A stretch of DNA of 64,000 nt from RZYX01 sp036654375 (GTDB taxonomy: Bacteria; Bacillota; Clostridia; Oscillospirales; Acutalibacteraceae). The first letter of the stretch is position 1. Each line of letters starts with the position of its first letter. Both the position numbers and the translations under genes were made by a program. The notes beneath the pieces are model-generated. The model saw only the letters and a program-made list of their open reading frames with translations, was not told the DNA's origin and made no database searches. The DNA is taken from the NCBI GenBank assembly GCA_036654375.1, contig JAVVSD010000005.1, forward strand, positions 38,498 to 102,497, written 5' to 3'. Below are positions 52,036 to 61,637 of this stretch, piece after piece.

Positions 52036-52109
52036 GTGGCACATTGAATAAACAATGCGCCACTGCTTTAGTGTGCTACTATGATAGCATAATGAATTTA
52101 ATTAGTCAA
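52036..52109 (-). promoter_or_regulatory. his operon promoter and leader hairpin
   Basis: On the minus strand TTGACT (complement of 52104-52109), 17-base spacer and TATCAT (complement of 52081-52086). The transcript then forms a hairpin with 11-bp arms (GTGGCACATTG / CAATGCGCCAC, 52036-52063, one G-T pair). No U-run and no His-codon-rich leader peptide is seen, so control by attenuation is not shown. Confidence 0.65.
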
Positions 52110-52117
52110 CACATATT

Positions 52118-55100
52118 TTAAAAAAGACTCATCTGACTGCTTTCTGGAATTCCTTCAAGCGCTCCAGCCTCTTTAAGCGACGCTGTTACGCTGCTTGAGA
52201 TACCCGCTCTTCTTTGCAAATCATCAACAGAAATATAAGCACCCTCTCCATCATCCCTTGCATCTGCAAGCGCTCGAGCTGCGTTTCCTCCAAGCCCTTT
52301 GATAGATGAAAACGCAAGCCTTATTTTGCCATCCTCAATTTGATAAACTGATGCGTTTGATTTATAGAGGTCAACTCCTAAAAATTCTATGCCTCTCGCA
52401 AGCATTTCGTTAACAACCTGGAGGCTTGTAAATTCAGACTGCTCCTTTGCTGTTGCTTCCTTGCCCTTTGCATTGATAGAACGCATTTTTGAAACGACAT
52501 ACTCCTTGCCAGACATTATTGAAGCTGCGTCCAAATCCCCACCACGAACGGTTAAAAATGCCGCATAATATTCAACTGGCTTATAAATCTTATACCAGCC
52601 AAGCCGAAGTGCCGCACTAACATAAGCCGCGGCGTGTGCCTTTGGGAACATATATTTTATCTTCATACATGAATCTATGTACCAATCTGGAACATCATGT
52701 TCTTTCATTGCAGCCTTATGCTCATCTGTGAGTAATTTAGTTGCCTTTCCCTTACGCACAATCTCCATTATCTTAAATGCCATTCCAGGCTCCACACCCT
52801 TATGCATAAGATAGACCATTATGCTGTCACGAGTTCCTATAACATTTGAAATTGAGCAAGTTTTATTTTTTATAAGCTCCTGTGCATTGCCTATCCAAAC
52901 ATCCGTTCCATGTGAAAGACCAGAAATCTGAATAAGGTCCGAGAAGTTCTTTGGCTCGGACTCTAAAAGCATCTGGCGAACAAACGGAGTTCCCATTTCG
53001 GGCATTGAAAGCGTTCCCGTTTCGCAGTCAATATCCTCACAAGTTACGCCAAGTGGTGCAGGGCTTGTGAATAACTCAATAATCTTGGGGTCACATATGT
53101 CAACATCCATTACAGGAATACCTGTGTAGTCCTCAAGATATTTATAAAGTGTTGGAACATCATGTCCAAGGTTATCAAGTTTTAATATTGTGTCATGCAG
53201 GGCATGGAAATCGAAGTGTGTTGTCATCATTCCTTTTTCTGCATCATCTGCCGGAAACTGTACAGCTGTGAAATCCTCTGCCTCAAAATTGTCTGGAACA
53301 ATAACCATTCCTCCCGGGTGCTGGCCTGTTGTTCTTTTTACTCCTGTGCATCCAATTGTGAGCCTTTCAACCTCTGCATTAGGCACTGTCACGCCTCTTG
53401 CTTCAAGATATTTTTTAACAAACCCATAGGCTGTTTTGTCTGCAACTGTGGATACTGTCCCCGCCTTAAAGACATGCGACTGTCCGAAAAGTTCAACAGT
53501 ATATTGATGTGCTTGCGACTGGTATTCACCCGAAAAGTTAAGGTCAATATCAGGTGCTTTGTCGCCGTCAAAACCAAGGAAAGTTTCAAACGGAATGTCG
53601 TGTCCATCACGAAGCATTGGCGTTCCACAGTGAGGACAATCCTTGGGTGGCAAGTCATAGCCCGAACCAACTTCACCGTCAAGAAAAAAATCAGTGTAAA
53701 GGCAATTGGCACAACGATAATGCGGTGCAAGAGGATTTACCTCTGATATTCCCGCAGCATTTGCAACAAATGATGACCCAACTGAACCTCTGGACCCAAC
53801 AAGATATCCGTTATCCTCAGAGTTCTTAACGAGCTTTTGTGCGATTATGTACAAAACGGCAAATCCGTTCTTTATGATTGATGAAAGCTCCTTTTCAAGC
53901 CTTGTGGCAACATATTCAGGAACAGGTTCACCATACATTTTTTTTGTTCGTTCCCAACAGATTGTTCTAAGCTCTTCCTCTGCGCCGTCAATGCTTGGAG
54001 GAAAGTTTCCTTTTGGGATTGGTCTTACCTGCTCAACCATTTCGGCTATTTTGTTTGGATTTTCAACAACAACTTCAAATGCTGTTTCCTGCCCAAGATA
54101 GGCAAACTCGTCAAGCATTTCCTGCGTTGTTCTGTAATAGAGCGGTGCCTGCTCATCTGCATCCGTAAAGCCTTGCCCAGCCATCAAAATCGCTCTGAAC
54201 ACAGAATCCCTGTCGTCCATAAAATGAACATCACCGGTTGCAACTACAAGCTTGTTTTGCTTATCTGCGATTGCTATTATTTTGCGGTTGATGTCCTCCA
54301 ACTCACGAGTGCTTGAAACTGTGCCATTTCTTATCAAAAAGGCATTGTTTCCGTTTGGCTGAATTTCAAGATAGTCGTAGAATGAAGCAATTTCCATTAT
54401 TTTTTCTTCACTCTCACCGCTTAGTATTGCTCTGTAAAGCTCTCCTGCTTCACAGGCACTTCCCAGTATTAAACCTTCACGATACTTCATAAGCTCACTT
54501 TTTAAGGTCAGTGGGCGCTTGTAAAAGTTCTTTGTATGTGCTGTTGAAACAAGCTTGTACAAATTCTTTAGTCCAACAGCATTTTTAACAAGTATAATCT
54601 GGTGATACGACTTGGCTTTTTTTGCTTTCATTATCTCCTGAATCGTATTTTCAGACAAGTCAATATCTGTATCATCAACAAAATATGACTCCACTCCATA
54701 GACGATTTTGATCCCAAGTTGCTCACTCATATTCATTGCATCTGGATACGCCTGAAGCACCCCATGATCCGTTATTGCAACAGCTGGGTGACCGTAGTCA
54801 TGTGCTTTTTTGACAAGGTCCTTAACGCTTGTCATGCCATCCATTGCAGACATATTGGAGTGCATATGAAGTTCTACGCGCTTCTTTGGTGCATCGTCTG
54901 TTTTTTTCTCCTTTTTCACCTTTGCAATGGCTTTTGCTTCAATAATATATTCTTTTTTATAACTGTCATATATTACATTTCCGCGGACAATTACTGTTAG
55001 TCCATCTGAAATTTCTTTTAAAAATGACTGTGTATTTTCTGCCCGCTCAAAGATTTTTACGCTATATGAGCTGGTGTAATCAGTTATATTAAAGTTAATT

Positions 55101-55858
55101 ATTTTGCTCCGTTTATCCCTTGTTTCTCTGACATCAAGTCCAAAAACATCGCCCCAGACGACAACCAAGCCGTCATCATATTTTATATCTTGTATTGGCT
55201 TGGGTGGCTTTCTAATTGCGTCGCCCCATATCATCTTTGCCGTTTCAAAATACAGTGGTAAGCCGTCCTTCATTTCGTGTGGTCGCTGTGAATTTTCCTC
55301 ATCTGTTGCCTGTTCTCTTTGAAGCTTTGCTGTTTGCTCCGCCTCTTTCTGCATTTGTTTTAATATTTTATCGTCAGCAACAATACTGGTTTCTCCAGCA
55401 AACTCAACCTCAAATTGTTTTCCAAATTTTTGGGCTATACATCTGCAAATAAATTCATCACAGTGATTTGCTTTAAGAATATCTGCACCGCCATGAGTCA
55501 TATTTATAACAAGCTTATTGCCCTGCTCGACAAACGCTGCGTCCTCCAAAAAGCCATTTGATGCAGGTATTTTAGATTTTAGTTCATTAATTACCTTTGG
55601 CATATATTCAAGTGAAAACTCCATAGTTTCTTGCTCATAAATAATTTTAACTTGCGTTAGGTTCATAATGCTCTTAATCTCTGCCTTAAAAGTTTCAAGC
55701 AGAGATTGTTGTGTAGCGTTTTCAGTTTTTATTTTAATATATAAATTCCTGTTTTGCTTGTCCAGCTTCATTGATGTCATATGTAAATGAATTATTTGTG
55801 AATACTTTTCACTGTCAATGAAACCTCCAAACACATCTCCGAATGTTGTGGTGCCCAC
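52118..55858 (-). CDS. polC: DNA polymerase III PolC-type, lacking the 3'-5' exonuclease domain
   Basis: Replicative polymerase of 1246 residues; typical PolC proteins are about 1430-1450. The order is N-terminal domains, OB domain (VVVWGDVFGLDVRETRD), PHP domain (VELHMHSNMSAMDG, AITDHGVLQ), zinc knuckle (CANCLYT, CPHCG) and palm with APDIDLNFSGEYQ. In Bacillus PolC a DnaQ-like exonuclease of about 170 residues is inserted in the PHP domain right after a YGLEANIVDD motif. Here YGVESYFVDD (ending at residue 396) is followed by 21 residues and then YHQIILVKNAVGLKNL (from 418), so the exonuclease is cleanly missing. Start is GTG behind AGGA, 4 bases from the ispG stop. Confidence 0.95.
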   Translation of the reverse strand: MGTTTFGDVFGGFIDSEKYSQIIHLHMTSMKLDKQNRNLYIKIKTENATQQSLLETFKAEIKSIMNLTQVKIIYEQETMEFSLEYMPKVINELKSKIPASNGFLEDAAFVEQGNKLVINMTHGGADILKANHCDEFICRCIAQKFGKQFEVEFAGETSIVADDKILKQMQKEAEQTAKLQREQATDEENSQRPHEMKDGLPLYFETAKMIWGDAIRKPPKPIQDIKYDDGLVVVWGDVFGLDVRETRDKRSKIINFNITDYTSSYSVKIFERAENTQSFLKEISDGLTVIVRGNVIYDSYKKEYIIEAKAIAKVKKEKKTDDAPKKRVELHMHSNMSAMDGMTSVKDLVKKAHDYGHPAVAITDHGVLQAYPDAMNMSEQLGIKIVYGVESYFVDDTDIDLSENTIQEIMKAKKAKSYHQIILVKNAVGLKNLYKLVSTAHTKNFYKRPLTLKSELMKYREGLILGSACEAGELYRAILSGESEEKIMEIASFYDYLEIQPNGNNAFLIRNGTVSSTRELEDINRKIIAIADKQNKLVVATGDVHFMDDRDSVFRAILMAGQGFTDADEQAPLYYRTTQEMLDEFAYLGQETAFEVVVENPNKIAEMVEQVRPIPKGNFPPSIDGAEEELRTICWERTKKMYGEPVPEYVATRLEKELSSIIKNGFAVLYIIAQKLVKNSEDNGYLVGSRGSVGSSFVANAAGISEVNPLAPHYRCANCLYTDFFLDGEVGSGYDLPPKDCPHCGTPMLRDGHDIPFETFLGFDGDKAPDIDLNFSGEYQSQAHQYTVELFGQSHVFKAGTVSTVADKTAYGFVKKYLEARGVTVPNAEVERLTIGCTGVKRTTGQHPGGMVIVPDNFEAEDFTAVQFPADDAEKGMMTTHFDFHALHDTILKLDNLGHDVPTLYKYLEDYTGIPVMDVDICDPKIIELFTSPAPLGVTCEDIDCETGTLSMPEMGTPFVRQMLLESEPKNFSDLIQISGLSHGTDVWIGNAQELIKNKTCSISNVIGTRDSIMVYLMHKGVEPGMAFKIMEIVRKGKATKLLTDEHKAAMKEHDVPDWYIDSCMKIKYMFPKAHAAAYVSAALRLGWYKIYKPVEYYAAFLTVRGGDLDAASIMSGKEYVVSKMRSINAKGKEATAKEQSEFTSLQVVNEMLARGIEFLGVDLYKSNASVYQIEDGKIRLAFSSIKGLGGNAARALADARDDGEGAYISVDDLQRRAGISSSVTASLKEAGALEGIPESSQMSLF

Positions 55859-55861
55859 TAA

Positions 55862-56923
55862 TTATATCCTCTCTATCTCACGCATAAGCTCATCTACGAG
55901 CAAACCTTCATCAACCTTGCGTAGAATTTCTCCGTTTTTAAATATCAGTCCTTCACCATCTCCGCCTGCAATCCCGATGTCTGCTTCCCTTGCCTCTCCC
56001 GGCCCGTTAACTACACAGCCCATAACAGCAACAACAATAGGCTTATTGCAATTGCGAAGTCTTTTTTCAACCTCATTCGCAATGGAGATTATATCTATCC
56101 TTGTTCTTCCGCAAGTTGGGCAAGAAATTATTTGAGGACAATCTGTTTTTATGCCTGCTCCTTTAAGGATATCCATTCCTGCATAGATTTCTTTTACAGG
56201 ATTATCGGTTATTGAAACCCTTATGGTGTCACCTATCCCGTCCAAAAGAAGAGAGCCAATTCCAATGCTTGACTTGATTACTCCCATTCTTTCTGTGCCT
56301 GCTTCCGTAACGCCTAAATGCAGTGGATAATTGCACTGCTGTGCTACAAGCCTGTATGCACTGACCATATTTTGAACATTTGAGGATTTGATTGAAATAA
56401 CAATATCCTCAAAATCAAATTTTTCTAAAATTCGGACATGGTTAATAGCACTTTCTGCCATTGCCTCTGGTGTTGGTGATCCATATTTTGCAAGAAGCTC
56501 TTTTTCAATTGAGCCAGAATTAACACCTATACGAATTGGTATTCCTTTTTCTCGGCAAGCCTGTGCAACTGCTTTAACCCTCTCGTCAGAGCCAATGTTT
56601 CCAGGATTTATTCTTATTTTATCAATACCAGCTGCAGCACATTCAAGTGCAATTTTATAGTCAAAATGAATGTCTGCGACTATTGGAACTGATACTGCAT
56701 TTTTAAGTGCCGAAACAAGCTTTACAGACTCGATATCAGGAACTGATGTGCGAATTATTTGGCAACCCGCATCTTGAAGCTCCTTTGCCTGTCTTACATT
56801 ACCTTCAATGTCGTGAGATGGCATATTTAGCATTGACTGAACACTAATTGGAGAATTTCCACCAATCTTTACATTGCCAGCAGTTACAACACGGCTTTTT
56901 CGTCTGTTTATCAACCCACTCAC
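55862..56923 (-). CDS. ispG: 4-hydroxy-3-methylbut-2-enyl diphosphate synthase (flavodoxin)
   Basis: MEP pathway iron-sulfur enzyme of 353 residues making HMBPP. The TIM barrel N-terminus is followed by the cluster ligands ISCPTCGRTRID and VMGCVVNGPGEA. Its ATG overlaps the rseP stop by 4 bases, as is common. Confidence 0.97.
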   Translation of the reverse strand: MSGLINRRKSRVVTAGNVKIGGNSPISVQSMLNMPSHDIEGNVRQAKELQDAGCQIIRTSVPDIESVKLVSALKNAVSVPIVADIHFDYKIALECAAAGIDKIRINPGNIGSDERVKAVAQACREKGIPIRIGVNSGSIEKELLAKYGSPTPEAMAESAINHVRILEKFDFEDIVISIKSSNVQNMVSAYRLVAQQCNYPLHLGVTEAGTERMGVIKSSIGIGSLLLDGIGDTIRVSITDNPVKEIYAGMDILKGAGIKTDCPQIISCPTCGRTRIDIISIANEVEKRLRNCNKPIVVAVMGCVVNGPGEAREADIGIAGGDGEGLIFKNGEILRKVDEGLLVDELMREIERI

Positions 56924-58008
56924 CTCTTAAATATATTTATTATATCATTGAATGTTATTATCACCATGAGTGCCAGCAAAAGAATAATTCCTATGCTGTG
57001 GACAAGAGCCTCATACTTTTGCGGTATCGGCTTCCGCCTTATTCCCTCGATTATTACAAAGAAAAGTCGTCCTCCATCAAGTGCAGGGAATGGTAAGAGG
57101 TTAAATATTCCGACATTTATCGTTATGAATGCCATTATTGTTAGAATTCCAGAATAATCTGTCTTGGTTGCCTGAGATGCTGTATCTGCAATGATTTCCA
57201 TTGTCCCAATTGGCCCTGAAAGGTCATTTAGGCTGAACTGCATTGTCACGATGTCAAAAAGGCTTAACCAAACCATTCTTGCAATTGAAAGCGATTCAAG
57301 ACATGAATATTTTAAAACTGTGCCAAATGATTTTTCAAGACCGACTATTTTAAAATCATATATTACTGCTTTTATTCCATCTATGTCACGCGTTGCAAAT
57401 TTTACGCTGTTTACCTGCACTGTTTCTCCGTTACGCTCAACAGTAAAGTCCAAGACAGCGTCCTTATCACGCATCATAAAGAAGTTTATATCATAGGTTG
57501 TGTAAACCTTATTTCCGTTGATTTCTTTTATCTTATCTCCTGCTTTAAGCCCATACTCTTGGCTTTGTGGCTTTTCTCCAACGAACTGTGCAATCTTTGG
57601 AATTCCTATTTTTGCATCACTTGTGGAGATGATTATTGCCATTAAAACAACGCCCAAAAGCAGATTCAAAAGTGCGCCTGCACTCAGGACTACTGCACGC
57701 TTCCAAGGTGGTTTACGGTTAAATGCGGAGTCATCATCGCTCTCCTCATCCTCTCCCTCCATACTCACATATCCGCCGATTGGGAACAGGCGAATTGAAT
57801 ACTGTGTTTCTCCTTTTTGAAACTTAAAAAGGACTGGTCCCATTCCAATTGCGAATTCATTTACTTTGACTTTAAACATTTTTGCAGTTGCAAAATGTCC
57901 AAGCTCATGTATTAAGATTATTACTCCAAAAAAGAGTATAGCTACTAAGAATGGCCAAACAGTGTTCCATACCGTACCAATACTTGCTATATTATAAATA
58001 TTTACCAC
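56920..58008 (-). CDS. rseP: RIP metalloprotease RseP/RasP
   Basis: Site-2 intramembrane protease of 362 residues. The zinc site is HELGHF in the first membrane segment with LLPFPALDGGR in the last pair; a PDZ domain lies between (about 120-200). It cleaves anti-sigma factors and signal-peptide remnants. The start is doubtful: the GTG at 58008 lies inside the SD-like GAGGTG, and an ATT three codons on (57999) sits at normal spacing from it. Confidence 0.94.
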   Translation of the reverse strand: MVNIYNIASIGTVWNTVWPFLVAILFFGVIILIHELGHFATAKMFKVKVNEFAIGMGPVLFKFQKGETQYSIRLFPIGGYVSMEGEDEESDDDSAFNRKPPWKRAVVLSAGALLNLLLGVVLMAIIISTSDAKIGIPKIAQFVGEKPQSQEYGLKAGDKIKEINGNKVYTTYDINFFMMRDKDAVLDFTVERNGETVQVNSVKFATRDIDGIKAVIYDFKIVGLEKSFGTVLKYSCLESLSIARMVWLSLFDIVTMQFSLNDLSGPIGTMEIIADTASQATKTDYSGILTIMAFITINVGIFNLLPFPALDGGRLFFVIIEGIRRKPIPQKYEALVHSIGIILLLALMVIITFNDIINIFKR

Positions 58009-58032
58009 CTCTATCTTAATGCTATCAAGCTA

Positions 58033-59202
58033 TTAGACAAAATAGAAATTATCTCCGCCGACTTTTTCCATCACAAAATCTCTTGCCATTCTATCCGTCG
58101 CAAGAACATCAGAAAGTGTATAATTCTCTATGTTTTGTGCGTTTTCCATTGCCTCTCCAACAAGTTCGCCAATTTGCAGAAATTTTATTCTTCCCTGCCT
58201 GAACATTGCATTTGCCTGTTCATTTGCCGAGTTTGCAGCCGCTGGATAAAGCCCCCCTCTTCTGATTGCATCTCTGCAAATTGCAAGGCAATCAAAAGTT
58301 TCATAGTCCGGCTTTGCGAAGCTTAGTGTACCAAGCTTTGTAAGGTCGAGCTGTTCAACAGGCGACTCATATCTCTCTGGATATGTCAAAGCATACTGAA
58401 TTGGAATTCGCATATCTGGAAGGCCAAGCTGAGCTATAACCGAATTGTCATCATACTCTATCATTGAGTGTATGATGCTTTCCCTGTGAACTACAACATC
58501 AATTTTGTCCGCAGGCATTGAAAACAGCCATACAGCTTCGATGATTTCAAGCCCCTTGTTCATCATTGTTGCAGAGTCAATTGTTATTTTTGCACCCATG
58601 CTCCAGTTTGGATGCTTAAGTGCCTGCTCAACGGTGACATCTAAAAGTTCTTCTCTTGTTTTGCCAAAAAATGGCCCGCCAGAAGCTGTTAATATTATTC
58701 TTTTTAGAGCTTTGTTTGACGGTCTTCCCTGAAGGCACTGAAAAATTGCCGAATGCTCACTGTCCACCGGATAGATATTGATACCCTTTTCACGGGCCCT
58801 GTCGATTACTAACTTTCCGCCTGCAACAAGTGTTTCTTTGTTTGCAAGAGCAATTTCCTTTCCCTCATCTATAGCGTCAAGAGTTGGAAGAAGACCTGCC
58901 ATTCCAACAATAGAGTTAAGGACTGTGTCTGCCTCTTTCTCTCTTGCACATTCACAAATTCCCTGGATTCCTCCAAGTACTTTTGTGCCTGTATCTCTTA
59001 CACGCACAGCCAAATCCCTTGCAGCACTTTCGTCAACCAATGCCGCAAGCTTTGGTCTAAATTCTCTGATTTGGTTTTCAAGCTCCTTTGCACTGCTCGA
59101 TGCTGTAATAGCAGTTACCTCAAAGCCACATTTTTTTGAAACTTCAAGTGCCTGTTTACCTATTGAACCTGTACTGCCAAGTATTGAAAGTTTCTTGTTC
59201 AT
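58033..59202 (-). CDS. dxr: 1-deoxy-D-xylulose 5-phosphate reductoisomerase
   Basis: Second MEP pathway enzyme, 389 residues. NADPH motif GSTGSIGKQ is at 8-16, then ASGGPFF, HPNWSMGAKITIDSATMMNKGLE (substrate and metal site) and the C-terminal helical domain. AAGGA is 12 bases before the ATG at 59202. Confidence 0.96.
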   Translation of the reverse strand: MNKKLSILGSTGSIGKQALEVSKKCGFEVTAITASSSAKELENQIREFRPKLAALVDESAARDLAVRVRDTGTKVLGGIQGICECAREKEADTVLNSIVGMAGLLPTLDAIDEGKEIALANKETLVAGGKLVIDRAREKGINIYPVDSEHSAIFQCLQGRPSNKALKRIILTASGGPFFGKTREELLDVTVEQALKHPNWSMGAKITIDSATMMNKGLEIIEAVWLFSMPADKIDVVVHRESIIHSMIEYDDNSVIAQLGLPDMRIPIQYALTYPERYESPVEQLDLTKLGTLSFAKPDYETFDCLAICRDAIRRGGLYPAAANSANEQANAMFRQGRIKFLQIGELVGEAMENAQNIENYTLSDVLATDRMARDFVMEKVGGDNFYFV

Positions 59203-59326
59203 TATTATGACCATTCCTTCCCAAGATACAAACAATAAGAATATATTTTACATCTTTACGATTAATTTCATTTAGTTTGTACTTAATTTTTTATTTATTA
59301 ATTCGTGCTAATTTACCGCTTTTGAC

Positions 59327-60208
59327 TTAAAAGCTGTGTATGATTGTAATTACAATATAAAGTATCGGCATTACAAAAAGACAACTGTCAAATCTGTCCA
59401 TTATTCCGCCATGCCCAGGAATTAGATTGCTATAATCCTTTGCTCCGTAATTCCTCTTTATTATTGATGCCACAAGATCTCCGCACATACTTGCAAGTGA
59501 AAGCACAATAGAAATTGGTGCAAACACAAGATAGCTCATAAATGGCGTGTCAAAGATATATGTGTTAAACAAGTAAAGTATGAGCATATTAAGTGCAAGG
59601 CAACCAACAACACCACCTACTGCTCCCTCAATTGATTTTTTGGGACTAATGACAGGTGACATTTTATGCTTGCCAAATTTAACCCCAACAAAATATGCAC
59701 AAGTGTCCGTTAGCCATGAACAGCTGACTCCAATTATTACAAGAAAAAGTGCATTCATTTTGTTGATTTCATTTGGATACATTTTAAACAGGTCACGAAC
59801 AAGAATAAAGGTTGAAAAGCAAAATGGAATAAATACTGAGGCGTAAATTGCAATCGCAATTTGCTCAAACCTTGTATTTTCATGATTTGCAAGCATTATG
59901 AGCAGAAGTGCAAATATAAATATCAGCAATGCTATCCCAAACGGGAACCTGCACCCATATTCCAAATATAGCGGAACAATAAATGCAAATGAGATTGAAA
60001 TAGCTTTTACCTCTTTATTCTGCACCTTTGTAACTTTAAGAATTTCATACGAAGCCATTGCGGACAACAGTCCAAAGAATATTCCAAAAATCGGTGTATA
60101 TATGCCCCAGAAAACAAGTCCCATAACAACAACAAGGACCGCTCCTGAAATAATCCTCTGTTTAATTTTTAACCTCTCCTTAAATGCGGTTGTTAATCTC
60201 ATCCGCAT
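59327..60208 (-). CDS. cdsA: Phosphatidate cytidylyltransferase
   Basis: CdsA makes CDP-diacylglycerol from phosphatidate and CTP in the membrane. Eight or so membrane segments and the C-terminal signature KRNYGAKDYSNLIPGHGGIMDRFDS are present. The listed ATG at 60208 has no SD. The strong SD AGGAGAGG lies at 60173-60180, 6 bases before an in-frame ATT at 60166, and translation from there would begin with KQRIISG, exactly where CdsA proteins normally start. See findings. Confidence 0.94.
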   Translation of the reverse strand: MRMRLTTAFKERLKIKQRIISGAVLVVVMGLVFWGIYTPIFGIFFGLLSAMASYEILKVTKVQNKEVKAISISFAFIVPLYLEYGCRFPFGIALLIFIFALLLIMLANHENTRFEQIAIAIYASVFIPFCFSTFILVRDLFKMYPNEINKMNALFLVIIGVSCSWLTDTCAYFVGVKFGKHKMSPVISPKKSIEGAVGGVVGCLALNMLILYLFNTYIFDTPFMSYLVFAPISIVLSLASMCGDLVASIIKRNYGAKDYSNLIPGHGGIMDRFDSCLFVMPILYIVITIIHSF

Positions 60209-60225
60209 CTCATTTTAGCTTTCGT

Positions 60226-60954
60226 TTAAACTGCTCCAAAACTCCTGTTTCGCCTAACATATTCCAAAAGTGCAGTATCAAAATCGTCAGTTGTAAAATC
60301 TGGCCATGGAATTTCCGAAAACCAAAGCTCGGAATATGCAGACTGCCATGTTAGAAAATTTGACATTCGGCATTCGCCACTTGGCCTTATGATAAGGTCT
60401 GCATCTGGCATACCAGCTGTGAACAATCCTTTTTCAAAATCCTTTTCAGTAATTTTTTGTGGATCTATCAATCCCTTTGATGCCTTTTCTGCCAGCTCAC
60501 GAACACTTTTTAAGATTTCCTGCCTGCCACCATAGTTAATGGCTATATTAATGACCGTACGGGTCTTTTCAGTTATTCTTTGCTCGGTTTCGTCCATAAG
60601 GTTAACAAGCTCTTTGGGAATTGCCCCAGTGTCGCCTATGAACCTTAAACAGTATCCACGCTTCTCATTTTTTTCTTTTGACTCTTCAGCAATAAGGAGA
60701 TACTCCTGAAAAATATGCATTAATGTATCAATTTCATCAACTGGTCTTTTCCAGTTTTCTGTTGAAAATGCGTAGAATGTTACATATGGAATGCCAATTT
60801 TGTAAGCGTAGTCGCTGATTTTACGAAAAACCTTCGCACCTTGCTTATGACCTTCTGTTCTTGGCAGTCCCTGCTTTTGGGCCCAACGCCCATTTCCATC
60901 CATTATAATGCCAACATGTCTTGGCAAATACTTTTTATCTGGTAATTTTGGCAA
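60226..60954 (-). CDS. uppS: Isoprenyl transferase UppS
   Basis: Cis-prenyltransferase of 242 residues making undecaprenyl diphosphate. IIMDGNGRWA (catalytic Asp), TFYAFSTENWKRP and DLIIRPSGECRMSNFLTWQ are present. The start is TTG, 8 bases after AAGGGGG; an ATG nearby is out of frame. Confidence 0.96.
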   Translation of the reverse strand: MPKLPDKKYLPRHVGIIMDGNGRWAQKQGLPRTEGHKQGAKVFRKISDYAYKIGIPYVTFYAFSTENWKRPVDEIDTLMHIFQEYLLIAEESKEKNEKRGYCLRFIGDTGAIPKELVNLMDETEQRITEKTRTVINIAINYGGRQEILKSVRELAEKASKGLIDPQKITEKDFEKGLFTAGMPDADLIIRPSGECRMSNFLTWQSAYSELWFSEIPWPDFTTDDFDTALLEYVRRNRSFGAV

Positions 60955-60993
60955 TTCATATGCCCCCTTGAAAATAACTTTATCTCAATTTGT

Positions 60994-61023
60994 AATTTGG
61001 GCGGGACAATGCCCGCCCAAATT
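60994..61023 (-). other. 12-bp GC-rich hairpin between frr and uppS
   Basis: AATTTGGGCGGG and its perfect inverse around a 6-base loop, with no U-run on the minus strand. It lies 18 bases after the frr stop, inside the operon, and may mark an RNA processing point or partial termination. Confidence 0.75.
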
Positions 61024-61041
61024 ATTAATATATAGTATGTT

Positions 61042-61596
61042 CTATATTTCAAGAATTTCTTTCTCTTTTGACGCAAGAACATCATCAACAAGCTTCGTAT
61101 ATTTATCTGTTATCTTCTGAAGCTTTGTTTCACCGTTCTTAAGGTCATCTTCTGTGATTACTGATTCTTTCTTCATTGCCTTTAATTTTTCTATGCTTTC
61201 TCTGCGGGTTGCACGGATTGTGACCTTTGCATCCTCTGCTCTTTTTGAAATATCCTTGACGATATCTTTTCTTCTGTCCTCAGTGAGCTGAGGGAACATA
61301 AGGCGGATTACTTTTCCGTCATTTTGTGGATTAATGCCGATGTCAGACTGCTGAATAGCCTTTTCTATTGGGTGAAGTGTTGATATATCCCAAGGCTGAA
61401 TTACAAGAATTCTTGCCTCCGCAACTGATACGGCAGCGAGCTGATTAATTGCGGTTGGTGTGCCATAATAATCAACCAACACCTTTTCAAGAACACCAGA
61501 ATTTGCCCTGCCTGCTCTTATTGAATTATAGTCATTTTTGAGAGCTGATATCGACTTTTCCATTTTTTCTGTAGCTGTATTAAATACTGTTTCCAT
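61042..61596 (-). CDS. frr: Ribosome recycling factor
   Basis: RRF splits post-termination ribosomes with EF-G. The 184 residues have the expected length, a long helical bundle (KSISALKNDYNSIRAGRAN, RKDIVKDISKRAEDAKV) and the small domain (YYGTPTAINQLA; ILVIQPWD). The ATG at 61596 has GGGA 6 bases upstream. Confidence 0.97.
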   Translation of the reverse strand: METVFNTATEKMEKSISALKNDYNSIRAGRANSGVLEKVLVDYYGTPTAINQLAAVSVAEARILVIQPWDISTLHPIEKAIQQSDIGINPQNDGKVIRLMFPQLTEDRRKDIVKDISKRAEDAKVTIRATRRESIEKLKAMKKESVITEDDLKNGETKLQKITDKYTKLVDDVLASKEKEILEI

Positions 61597-61637
61597 TAGT
61601 ATTCCCATCCCTTCAATAATTGATATATATCAATTGT

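Noticed and set aside
51955..52080. Attenuator with His leader peptide for the his operon
   Set aside because: The leader hairpin lacks a U-run and no short frame rich in His codons is present.
60903..61091. Alternative 62-codon frame overlapping the uppS start with an ATG near the SD
   Set aside because: It overlaps uppS in another frame and encodes nothing recognisable; uppS starts at the TTG 8 bases from the same SD.
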